Assembly: GCF_024172095.1 (NCBI RefSeq)
Contig: NZ_JAMZDX010000003.1
Location: 760,001 to 824,000 of the forward strand
DNA: 64,000 nucleotides
Reading direction: 5' to 3'
Source of the DNA: Kitasatospora cinereorecta
GTDB taxonomy: Bacteria; Actinomycetota; Actinomycetes; Streptomycetales; Streptomycetaceae
The position numbers and the translations under genes are program-made. This document shows, piece by piece, positions 56,786 to 64,000 of this stretch (the first letter of the stretch is position 1; the number at the start of each line of letters is the position of its first letter). The notes under the pieces are model-generated. The model was not told the DNA's origin. It saw only the letters and a program-made list of their open reading frames with translations, and did not search any database.

Positions 56786-59700
56786 CTACGGCGTGGGCAG
56801 CCAGCCGGTCTGGACCGTCTGGCCCGCCGCGATCCGGCGCGAGACGAAGACGCCTCGACCCGGCGGCAGCGGCTGCGGCTTGACCGTGCCGAGCAGCGCG
56901 CCCTCGTTCTTGTCGCCGGAGAGCAGGATGCCCTGGCCGCCGAGCTCGCGCATGCGCTGCATGACCGGCTCGAACAGCGAGCGGCCGGCACCACCGGAGT
57001 TGCGCGCGATGACGATGCGCAGACCGATGTCGCGGGCGAACGGCAGGAACTCGGCGAGCGGCGCCATCGGGTTGCCCGACTGGGTCGCCACCAGCTCGTA
57101 GTCGTCGACCACGACGAACATGTCCTTGCCGCTGTACCAGCTGCGGTTGCGCAGCTGCTCCGGGGTGACGTCCGGACCGGGCAGGCGCCGCGAGCAGGCG
57201 CCGCGCAGCATCTCCACGATCTGGGACATCGCCGGCGCCGCCGCCGCGTACTCCACCAGGTACTCCGGCGGCACCACGCCCAGCAGCGAGCGGCGGAAGT
57301 CGCCGACCACGATGCCGGCCTGGTCCGGGGTGTACCGCTCGGTGATCTGCTTGATCAGCATCCGCAGCATCGCCGACTTGCCGGACTCGCTCTCGCCGAA
57401 GACGACGAACAGCGGGTCGGTCTCGAAGTTGACGAAGACCGGGGCCAGCTCGACCTCGTCGACACCGAAGGCGACACCCAGCTCGGGGTGCTCGAAGCCC
57501 TTGGGCAGCGACTGGCCGTCCAGGACGGCCGGCAGCATGCGGACCTGCGGGGCGCGCGGCCCGGTCCAGGCCGCGTTGATCTGCGCGACCAGGTCGGTGA
57601 CGCCGTCCACCAGGTCCTCGGTGGTGGAGGCGCCGTCCAGACGCGGCAGGCCGGACAGGAAGTGCAGCTTGCCGGTGGTCAGACCGCGGCCGGGCACCGG
57701 CGGCACGTTGACCGCGACCTTGCGGTCGATCTCGGACTCCATCGAGTCACCGAGCTTGAGCTCGACGCGGTTCTGCAGCAGGTCCTTCAGCGCCGGGCGG
57801 ACCTCGGCGTAGCGGGCCGCCGTGACGATCACGTGGACGCCGTAGCCGAGACCGCGCTGGGCGATGTCGGCGATGACCGGCTCCAGGACCTCGAACTCCT
57901 GCTTGAAGGTCAGCCAGCCGTCGATGAGGAGGAAGACGTCGCCGAACTGCTCGTCCGGCAGCTGACCGGCCGCCCGGCGGGTGCGGTACGTGGTGATGGT
58001 GTCGATCCCGGCCGCGCGGAACAGCTCCTCACGGCGGTTGAGCACGCCGTGCACCTCGCTGATCATGCGGCGGACCTTCTCGACGTCCAGACGTCCGGCC
58101 ACCCCGCCGACGTGCGGCAGGTCGGCCAGCGAGCCGAAGCCGCCGCCGCCGAAGTCGAGCAGGTAGAACTGCGTCTCCACCGGGGTGTGGGTGACCGCGA
58201 AGCCGGCCACCATGGTGCGCACCAGGGTGGACTTGCCGGACCGCGGACCACCGACGATCAGACCGTGACCGGCGGCGCCGGAGTAGTCCAGCTCCATGAT
58301 GTCGCGGCGCTGGTCGCGCGGCTTGTCGACGATGCCGACCGGCACCACCAGGCCGCCGTTCTTGCCGTGCGGCGAGGTGAGGCCGCGGTCCGCGGTCACC
58401 TGCAGCGGCGGCACCAGCTGGTCGATGCTGGGCGCGGCCTCCAGCGGCGGCAGCCACACCTGGTGGGCCGGCGGGCCCTGGCCGATCATGCGCTGCACGA
58501 AGACGTCCAGCATGGTGTCGAGCAGCGAGTCGTCGATCTCGGGCGCCTCCTCCACGACCTCCTCGATCACCGGCTCGATGACCGGCACCTCGGAGGCGGT
58601 GAACAGGACGGGCTGCACGGTGACGGTCCGCCCGCCGATCGCCCGCTGCTGGCCCGGCGGCCGGTACGGACCGGACACGTACGCGGCCCGGAACCGCTCC
58701 ATCACGTCGGAGCCGAACTTCAGGTAGCCGACACCCGGGATGGGCGGCAGGTGGTACGCGTCCGGGACGCCGATCGCGGCGCGCGACTCGGCGGCCGAGA
58801 AGGTGCGCAGACCCAGGCGGTAGGAGAGGAAGGTGTCCAGACCGCGGAGCTTGCCCTCCTCCAGGCGCTGCGAGGCGAGCAGCATGTGCATACCGAGCGA
58901 ACGGCCGATGCGGCCGATCTGGATGAACAGGTCGATGAAGTCCGGCTTCGCGGTGAGCAGCTCGGAGAACTCGTCGATGATCATCAGCAGCGAGGGCAGC
59001 GGGTCCAGCGCGGCACCGGCCGCACGCGCCCGCTCGTACTCGTTGATGTTGGCGTAGTTGCCCGCCGCGCGGAGCAGCTCCTGCCGGCGGTTCATCTCGC
59101 CCTCGATCGCGTCGCGCATGCGGTCGATCAGGGTGGCTTCGCCCTCGAGGTTGGTGATCACGGCCGCGGTGTGCGGCATCTCCGCCATACCGGCGAAGGT
59201 GGCACCACCCTTGAAGTCGGCGAGGACCAGGTTGAGCACCTCGGACGAGTGGGTGACCGCCAGCGCCAGCACGATGGTGCGCAGCACCTCGGACTTGCCG
59301 GAACCGGTGGCGCCGACGCACATGCCGTGCGGGCCCATGCCCTGCAGCGAGGCTTCCTTGATGTCCAGCCAGACGTACTCGCCGTTCTGGCCGACACCCA
59401 GCGGTACCTTGAGCTTCTCGGCGATCGGCTTCGGCCGCCAGTGCCGGGCCGGGTCGAACGAGCCCGGGTCGCCGGTGTGCATCATCTCGGTGAAGTCCAT
59501 CGAGACCAGCGACGGGTCGCCGTCGTCCCCGCCGGCCGAGGCGCGGAACGGGGCGAGCTGGCGGGCCAGCGCCTCCGACTGCCAGCCGGAGAGCGTGTCC
59601 GGCTTGCCGGGGTAGGACGCGCCGGACGCGGCCTCCAGCAGCAGCTCGTTCTTGCCGACGGTGACCACCAGGTGGCCGTTGGGCTCGTCCAGGTCACCCG

Positions 59701-60733
59701 GGACGACCTCGATCACGGTCACGCCCTGGACGCCCTCCGCGCCGGCCAGCAGCGAGTCGTGCGGGACGCCCGCACCATCCATGATCACCACGATGTGCGG
59801 CTGGTCCGGGGTGGGGACCGAGTCGCGGGAGAAGCCCTTGCGGCCGGCCAGCTCGTTGGCCAGCAGCTCCTCCAGATCTCCGAGTTCGGTGGCGATGAGG
59901 CGGCGGCTGCCCGCGCCGTCGTTCTCCTTGCGGTGCTGGGTGTGCGGCAGCCACTTGGCCCACTCCCACTCGTCCACCGCACCCGGCGCGGCGGCCACCG
60001 CGATCATCAGGTCCTCGGGCGAATGCAGGGTGGCCAGCTGGGCGAGCATCGCCCGCACATTGCCGTACACCGAGTCCGGGTCGCCGCAGACCGTGATGTG
60101 GTAGAAGGCGCGCAGCGAGACCGCCAGCGGCAGGTCCTGCAGCGTGCCATGGGTCTTGATGAAGGTGCCCATCGCCTCGGCGCAGAGCGGCTCCAGCTCG
60201 TCCATCGGAGCGGTCTGCGGCGCCACCAGCGGGGTGGACAGCTGCAGCGGGCCCTGGCCCACCCGGATCTGGGCGAAGTCCGGGTCGGACGGGCGGCGCT
60301 CCCACAGCCGGCGGCCCTCGGCCACGATCGACCACAGCTGGTCCGGCTCCGGGTGGGTGAACAGCAGCGCCCCGCGCTGGCGTTCGGCCGTGCGGCGGAC
60401 CTCACGGCGCTTCTGCTGCAGGTACTTCAGGTAGTCCCGGCGCTCGTCCGCCGTACCGGCGCTGCCGCCCTTGCGGGCCCGGACGATCTGCGCCACCGCC
60501 ATCGCGGCAGTGGACGCGACCATCAGCACACCCATCATCTTCATCGGACCCTGGGCACCAGGGGAGAAGAAGAAGGCCGCGGACCCGCCCATGCCGAGCA
60601 GCGGCAGCAGGGACATCATCCAGTCCTCGCTGCCCGAGCGAGGCAGCTCCGGCGGCGGCACCAACTCCACCGGCTGGTCCGGCACCGGGGGCGGGTACGC
60701 CCGGGGTGGACGTTTGACCGTCACGACACTCAT
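56786..60733 (-). CDS. eccC: T7SS ATPase EccC (fused form)
   Basis: A 1,315-aa motor of the ESX complex, the single-chain form of EccCa plus EccCb. Two transmembrane helices lie near residues 40-85. Three FtsK/SpoIIIE-type ATPase domains follow. Their P-loops are VGATGSGKSEVL (first), VGGPRSGKSTLV (second) and FGESESGKSAML (third), all with the Lys intact. Walker B strands include SLLMIIDEFSEL (first) and FLLIDGW (second). EccC recognises the C-terminal signal of WXG100 dimers and drives export. The ATG 60733 agrees with the family start (VVTVKRPPRAYPPP). It is divergent from eccD across about 330 nt. Confidence 0.95.
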   Translation of the reverse strand: MSVVTVKRPPRAYPPPVPDQPVELVPPPELPRSGSEDWMMSLLPLLGMGGSAAFFFSPGAQGPMKMMGVLMVASTAAMAVAQIVRARKGGSAGTADERRDYLKYLQQKRREVRRTAERQRGALLFTHPEPDQLWSIVAEGRRLWERRPSDPDFAQIRVGQGPLQLSTPLVAPQTAPMDELEPLCAEAMGTFIKTHGTLQDLPLAVSLRAFYHITVCGDPDSVYGNVRAMLAQLATLHSPEDLMIAVAAAPGAVDEWEWAKWLPHTQHRKENDGAGSRRLIATELGDLEELLANELAGRKGFSRDSVPTPDQPHIVVIMDGAGVPHDSLLAGAEGVQGVTVIEVVPGDLDEPNGHLVVTVGKNELLLEAASGASYPGKPDTLSGWQSEALARQLAPFRASAGGDDGDPSLVSMDFTEMMHTGDPGSFDPARHWRPKPIAEKLKVPLGVGQNGEYVWLDIKEASLQGMGPHGMCVGATGSGKSEVLRTIVLALAVTHSSEVLNLVLADFKGGATFAGMAEMPHTAAVITNLEGEATLIDRMRDAIEGEMNRRQELLRAAGNYANINEYERARAAGAALDPLPSLLMIIDEFSELLTAKPDFIDLFIQIGRIGRSLGMHMLLASQRLEEGKLRGLDTFLSYRLGLRTFSAAESRAAIGVPDAYHLPPIPGVGYLKFGSDVMERFRAAYVSGPYRPPGQQRAIGGRTVTVQPVLFTASEVPVIEPVIEEVVEEAPEIDDSLLDTMLDVFVQRMIGQGPPAHQVWLPPLEAAPSIDQLVPPLQVTADRGLTSPHGKNGGLVVPVGIVDKPRDQRRDIMELDYSGAAGHGLIVGGPRSGKSTLVRTMVAGFAVTHTPVETQFYLLDFGGGGFGSLADLPHVGGVAGRLDVEKVRRMISEVHGVLNRREELFRAAGIDTITTYRTRRAAGQLPDEQFGDVFLLIDGWLTFKQEFEVLEPVIADIAQRGLGYGVHVIVTAARYAEVRPALKDLLQNRVELKLGDSMESEIDRKVAVNVPPVPGRGLTTGKLHFLSGLPRLDGASTTEDLVDGVTDLVAQINAAWTGPRAPQVRMLPAVLDGQSLPKGFEHPELGVAFGVDEVELAPVFVNFETDPLFVVFGESESGKSAMLRMLIKQITERYTPDQAGIVVGDFRRSLLGVVPPEYLVEYAAAAPAMSQIVEMLRGACSRRLPGPDVTPEQLRNRSWYSGKDMFVVVDDYELVATQSGNPMAPLAEFLPFARDIGLRIVIARNSGGAGRSLFEPVMQRMRELGGQGILLSGDKNEGALLGTVKPQPLPPGRGVFVSRRIAAGQTVQTGWLPTP

Positions 60734-61062
60734 GCTTGCCCTCACGCATCTGGATACGTACGGGTGAGGGCGCCCCGTGTGATGACGCCGCCCCCGCTCC
60801 GCCGACCGCAGGCGCGGGGAGCCGTCGCATCGTGCCGCCCCCGTTACGCCTTGCGCAGGGGCAGATCCTACTGCGCACGGTCGGCCGTGCACCCACGGGG
60901 GCGGTGGCGAACCCGCCTTGGCTGTCGTGTGCACCGGGACGGTAGGGTAACGCCGCGCCAACTCTCGGTCGGACCGTGTCAGTTCCGGTCCGGTCCGGGC
61001 AGCGGGGTTCCAACGGGTCGCAAGCTGACCCATCGACAACAGCAACGAGGGGGAGAGGGCCG
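60734..61062. promoter_or_regulatory. Divergent regulatory region between eccC and eccD
   Basis: 329 nt without a gene. For eccD, TTGGCT (60918-60923) and TAGGGT (60943-60948) match promoter hexamers, although the 19-nt spacing is long. No comparable pair was found for eccC on the minus strand. Sharing this region would allow coordinated expression of both. Confidence 0.45.
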
Positions 61063-62517
61063 GTGAGCAACAACGCAACGACCGGTTTCTGCCGGGTCAC
61101 CGTGGTGGCTCCGGACAGCCGGATCGACGTCGCCCTGCCGGAGGACGTCCCACTCGCGGACATCTACCCCGAGGTCCTGCGACTCACCGGACAGACCCAG
61201 GTCGACGGCACGCCCACCGGGTTCCACCTGGTGCGGCGCGACGGCACGGTGCTCGACAGCGGACTGCCGCTGGTCGCCCAACAGGTCCGCGACGGCGACC
61301 TGCTGAGCCTGCGTCCGTTCGCCGAGTCGCTGCCGCCCGCGGTGTACGACGACGTGGCCGACGCGATCGCCTCCGCGGTCGAGGCCGACCGCCGGTTCTG
61401 GAGCGCCGACCTGATGCGCTCCTTCGGCCTGATCGGCGCCGCGGTCCTGCTGGTGCTGCTCGGCTTCGCGCTCTGGTTCTCGGACCTGCGGCACGACATG
61501 CACAGCCTGCCCGGCATCCTGTCCGGCGTGACCGCGATCGTCCTGGTCGCCTACGCCGGCGTGCGGGCCCGGGTCTACGACGACCACACCGCCGCCCTGG
61601 CCCTCGGCCTCGGCGCGCTGCCGCACACCCTGATCGCCGGCTCCGGCGTCATCCCGGTCGCCCACCTCGGCGACGGCCCCGGCCGGCTGCAGTTCCTGGT
61701 CGGCTGCGTCGCCGTCCTGGTCGTCTCGGTGCTGCTGGTCGGCCTGCTGCCGGAGAAGGACTCGGTCTTCGTCGCCGCCGCCTTCCTGGCCGCCGCCGGC
61801 ACCCTGGCGACCTTCACGGCCGTCCTGATGCCGGGCACCTCCGCCACCAACATCGCCGCCGTCACCGGTGTCGGCGCGGTCGCCGCGATCGGCTTCCTGC
61901 CCGCCCTGTCCGCCCGCTTCGCCCGGCTGCCCGTCGGCTTCAGCGCCCCCGGCCAGACCCGTACCCGCGGCAGCAGCTACAGCGAGGAGACCGACCGCTC
62001 CGAGGTCGCCCAGTACGAGCGGATCGCCGCCCAGGCCCGCCGCGGCCACGAGGTGCTGGTCGGCCTGGTCGGCGGCTGCGCCGCGACCATCGTCGGCGCC
62101 TGCGCGGTGCTCGGCTTCAGCGACCGGTCGCTCGGCGAGCTGCTGGCGCTGGCGATCGGCCTGGCGACCATGCTGCGCGCCCGACTGTTCCGCTACACCG
62201 CCCAGGTCTTCGCGCTCACCATCGCGGGCCTGGTCGGCCTCGGGCTGCTGATCCTCGGCCTGTCGCTGAACACCCCGAAGTTCCTGCTGACCGCCGGCAC
62301 CACCGCGGCCGACCTGCGGACGGTCTGGCTGGCCGCCTCGATCGCGCTCGGCGCCGCGGTGCTCACCGGCATCGCGCTGATCGTGCCGAAGCTCGGCGTC
62401 TCGCCGTTCTGGGGCCGCATCCTGGACATGGTCGACAGCCTGACGCTGATCGCCCTGGTGCCGCTGACCCTGGCGGTGCTCGACGTGTACGACCTGGTAC
62501 GCGGCGTGGCCCCCTGA
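61063..62517 (+). CDS. eccD: T7SS channel component EccD
   Basis: A 484-aa membrane protein. The N-terminal cytoplasmic domain (about 1-85) is ubiquitin-like (FCRVTVVAPDSRIDVALPEDVPL), and about 11 transmembrane helices follow. This is the standard EccD architecture forming the membrane part of the export complex. The cytoplasmic loop between helices 6 and 7 contains YSEETDRSEVAQYERI. GTG 61063 is supported by GAGGGGGAG upstream. Next in the same direction come rpsO and pnp, which are housekeeping genes. Confidence 0.93.
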   Translation: MSNNATTGFCRVTVVAPDSRIDVALPEDVPLADIYPEVLRLTGQTQVDGTPTGFHLVRRDGTVLDSGLPLVAQQVRDGDLLSLRPFAESLPPAVYDDVADAIASAVEADRRFWSADLMRSFGLIGAAVLLVLLGFALWFSDLRHDMHSLPGILSGVTAIVLVAYAGVRARVYDDHTAALALGLGALPHTLIAGSGVIPVAHLGDGPGRLQFLVGCVAVLVVSVLLVGLLPEKDSVFVAAAFLAAAGTLATFTAVLMPGTSATNIAAVTGVGAVAAIGFLPALSARFARLPVGFSAPGQTRTRGSSYSEETDRSEVAQYERIAAQARRGHEVLVGLVGGCAATIVGACAVLGFSDRSLGELLALAIGLATMLRARLFRYTAQVFALTIAGLVGLGLLILGLSLNTPKFLLTAGTTAADLRTVWLAASIALGAAVLTGIALIVPKLGVSPFWGRILDMVDSLTLIALVPLTLAVLDVYDLVRGVAP

Positions 62518-62604
62518 TCCACCCTGGTACCCTTGGTCAGTCCGAGTTCTGTCAGATCCTGTGCCGTCTACCAGGGTCACTCGGCCAAACCCGAAGGAGA
62601 TGCT

Positions 62605-62895
62605 GTGGCTCTCGCCGCTGACGTCAAGAAGCAGATCATCGCCGAGTTCGGCCAGAAGGAGGGCGACACCGGTTCCCCCGAGGTCCAGGTGGCCATGCTC
62701 TCCCGCCGTATCTCGGACCTGACCGAGCACCTCAAGTTCCACAAGCACGACCACCACTCGCGTCGTGGTCTGCTGATCCTGGTCGGTCAGCGCCGCCGGC
62801 TGCTGCAGTACCTGGCCAAGAAGGACATCGAGCGCTTCCGTACCCTGGTCGACCGCCTCGGCATCCGTCGCGGTGCCGCGGGTGGCGCCCGCTGA
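62605..62895 (+). CDS. rpsO: 30S ribosomal protein S15
   Basis: A 96-aa ribosomal protein that binds the central domain of 16S rRNA. The sequence is highly conserved: [36 protein letters not shown] and [13 protein letters not shown], with a short Gly/Ala tail usual in streptomycetes. GAAGGAG lies 7 nt before the GTG. It is followed by a terminator and then by pnp, the ancient rpsO-pnp arrangement. Confidence 0.97.
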   Translation: MALAADVKKQIIAEFGQKEGDTGSPEVQVAMLSRRISDLTEHLKFHKHDHHSRRGLLILVGQRRRLLQYLAKKDIERFRTLVDRLGIRRGAAGGAR

Positions 62896-62906
62896 GACCG
62901 CACGTG

Positions 62907-62936
62907 GGGCGGCTCCCCTTCCCGGGGGAGCCGCCC
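62907..62936 (+). terminator. Terminator/attenuator after rpsO
   Basis: GGGCGGCTCCCC and GGGGAGCCGCCC form a perfect 12-bp stem with a 6-nt loop, 11 nt after the rpsO stop codon, followed by TTC. It probably reduces read-through into pnp. Confidence 0.82.
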
Positions 62937-63263
62937 TTCGGCGCATTCGCCCACCGGGCATTTCCAGCGCGGAGACGCGCGGCGTAATGCCGTGCTCGGT
63001 AGGGTGTGAATTTGTAAGGTAAAGGGCATGCCCGCCCTTGCGGGCCAGAAGGCTTCAAACGGAAGCCGCCCGCACCCGGGAGCGTCCACACGCGACCGCC
63101 GACCGGAAGGCCGAGAGGCGCCGGTCCTCGGTAGTGGCCGCCGGGAATCCCGTCAGGGGACGACCCGGAGGCTTCGATCGAAGACCGGCCCAGCTGCCCG
63201 GGCCACAGGTAGGCAAGCGCAGGGGCGCTCCGCGGGACACGTACGAAAGAGGAGATCTTCCAG
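62937..63263 (+). promoter_or_regulatory. pnp leader with hairpins
   Basis: About 330 nt before pnp without a gene. It contains the pair GACCGG / CCGGTC (63101-63106 and 63121-63126) and a perfect palindrome CTTCGATCGAAG (63172-63183). In Streptomyces the rpsO-pnp region is known to be processed by RNase III and to control PNPase amount, which fits such structure. A TAGGGT at 63000-63005 could be a -10 element. Confidence 0.6.
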
Positions 63264-64000
63264 GTGGAAGAGAACGTGTTCTACGCCGAGGCCGTCATCG
63301 ACAACGGCAGCTTCGGCACCCGTACCATCCGCTTCGAGACCGGCCGCCTGGCCCGTCAGGCCGCCGGCTCCGCCGTGGCCTACCTGGACGACGACACCAT
63401 GGTGCTGTCGGCCACCAGCGCCTCCAAGCAGCCGAAGGAGCACTTCGACTTCTTCCCGCTGACGGTGGACGTCGAGGAGCGGATGTACGCCGCGGGCCGG
63501 ATCCCCGGCTCGTTCTTCCGTCGCGAGGGCCGGCCCTCCGAGGACGCGATCCTCACCTGCCGCCTGATCGACCGCCCGCTGCGCCCGTCCTTCGTCAAGG
63601 GCCTGCGCAACGAGATCCAGGTCGTCGTCACCGTGATGGCGCTCAACCCGGACCACCTGTACGACGTCGTGGCGATCAACGCCGCGTCCGCGTCCACCCA
63701 GCTGGCCGGCCTGCCGTTCTCCGGCCCGATCGGCGGCGTCCGCGTCGCGCTGATCAAGGGCCAGTGGGTGGCGTTCCCGACCCACTCCGAGCTCGAGGAC
63801 GCCGTCTTCGACATGGTCGTGGCCGGCCGCGCGCTGCCGGACGGCGACGTCGCGATCATGATGGTCGAGGCCGAGGCCACCACCCAGACGATCAAGCTCG
63901 TCGAGGGCGGCGCCGAGGCGCCGACCGAGGAGGTTGTGGCCGCCGGCCTCGAGGCCGCCAAGCCGTTCATCAAGGTCCTCTGCGCCGCCCAGGCCCAGCT
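63264..64000 (+). CDS. pnp: Polyribonucleotide nucleotidyltransferase, 5' part
   Basis: Partial gene (about 245 codons) truncated by the window end. PNPase degrades RNA phosphorolytically and adds 3' tails, which in Streptomyces includes the main poly(A)-like tailing. The first RNase PH domain is visible: [66 protein letters not shown] and [19 protein letters not shown]. The GTG start lies about 10 nt after AGAGGAG. The second domain and the KH/S1 parts lie outside the window. Confidence 0.95.
   Translation, partial: MEENVFYAEAVIDNGSFGTRTIRFETGRLARQAAGSAVAYLDDDTMVLSATSASKQPKEHFDFFPLTVDVEERMYAAGRIPGSFFRREGRPSEDAILTCRLIDRPLRPSFVKGLRNEIQVVVTVMALNPDHLYDVVAINAASASTQLAGLPFSGPIGGVRVALIKGQWVAFPTHSELEDAVFDMVVAGRALPDGDVAIMMVEAEATTQTIKLVEGGAEAPTEEVVAAGLEAAKPFIKVLCAAQAQ

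Overview
The window is a high-GC actinobacterial chromosome segment, almost certainly from the Streptomycetaceae (Streptomyces or Kitasatospora). The evidence is GC-rich codon third positions, frequent GTG starts, a 16S-23S spacer without tRNA genes, the dxr / site-2 protease / ispG order, the rimP-nusA-ylxR-infB-DUF503-rbfA-nrnA-truB-ribF order, and a type VII secretion (T7SS) locus placed directly beside rpsO-pnp. Names rest on motif reading and remembered family features; no database search was possible.

Layout. (1) 1-3543: end of a ribosomal RNA operon (spacer, 23S, 5S, terminator). (2) 3693-9642: a NarL-type two-component pair, a membrane DUF2637 protein, an HpcH/HpaI-type aldolase behind a perfect palindromic operator candidate, and a YigZ-family protein. 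(3) 9829-14171: a three-gene cassette of poorly known proteins. It holds a 604-aa coiled-coil protein, a coiled-coil protein whose C-terminal Mrr-like nuclease fold seems to have lost its catalytic residues, and a DUF6278 protein. This is the part most likely to hold something undescribed. (4) 14443-16840: ZIP metal transporter, MarR regulator, PAP2 phosphatase. (5) 17053-24006: gabT, a membrane ATPase resembling conjugation/FtsK-type motors, a PucR-type regulator and an aldehyde dehydrogenase, which together suggest 4-aminobutyrate or other amine catabolism. (6) 24149-28529: a small unknown protein, then dxr, an intramembrane protease and ispG (MEP isoprenoid pathway). (7) 28639-32235: two acetyltransferases, an APH-type kinase lacking its metal-binding Asp, and a DUF4439 lipoprotein. 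(8) 32478-46262: the translation / RNA maturation cluster rimP to ribF. Inside it sits a 1,263-aa protein made of a protease-like, a P-loop NTPase-like and a repeat region, in which both enzyme active sites look altered. (9) 46362-62517: a T7SS locus with an EspI-like ATPase, an EccE-associated protein, EccE, EccB, two WXG100 substrates, mycosin, EccC and EccD. An APC permease sits between the mycosin gene and eccC. (10) 62605-64000: rpsO and the 5' part of pnp.

How the parts work together. The MEP enzymes supply isoprenoid precursors. RimP, NusA, IF2, RbfA, NrnA, TruB and RibF serve ribosome assembly, transcription-translation coupling, RNA turnover and flavin supply. The T7SS proteins form an Ecc membrane channel, with EccC as motor, that should export the two WXG100 proteins, while the mycosin acts outside the membrane. 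In several places a recognisable enzyme fold has lost key residues (11785-13539, 30173-31099, 41463-45254). Those three genes, the accessory cassette and several unusual repeat structures are the main points for a second look.
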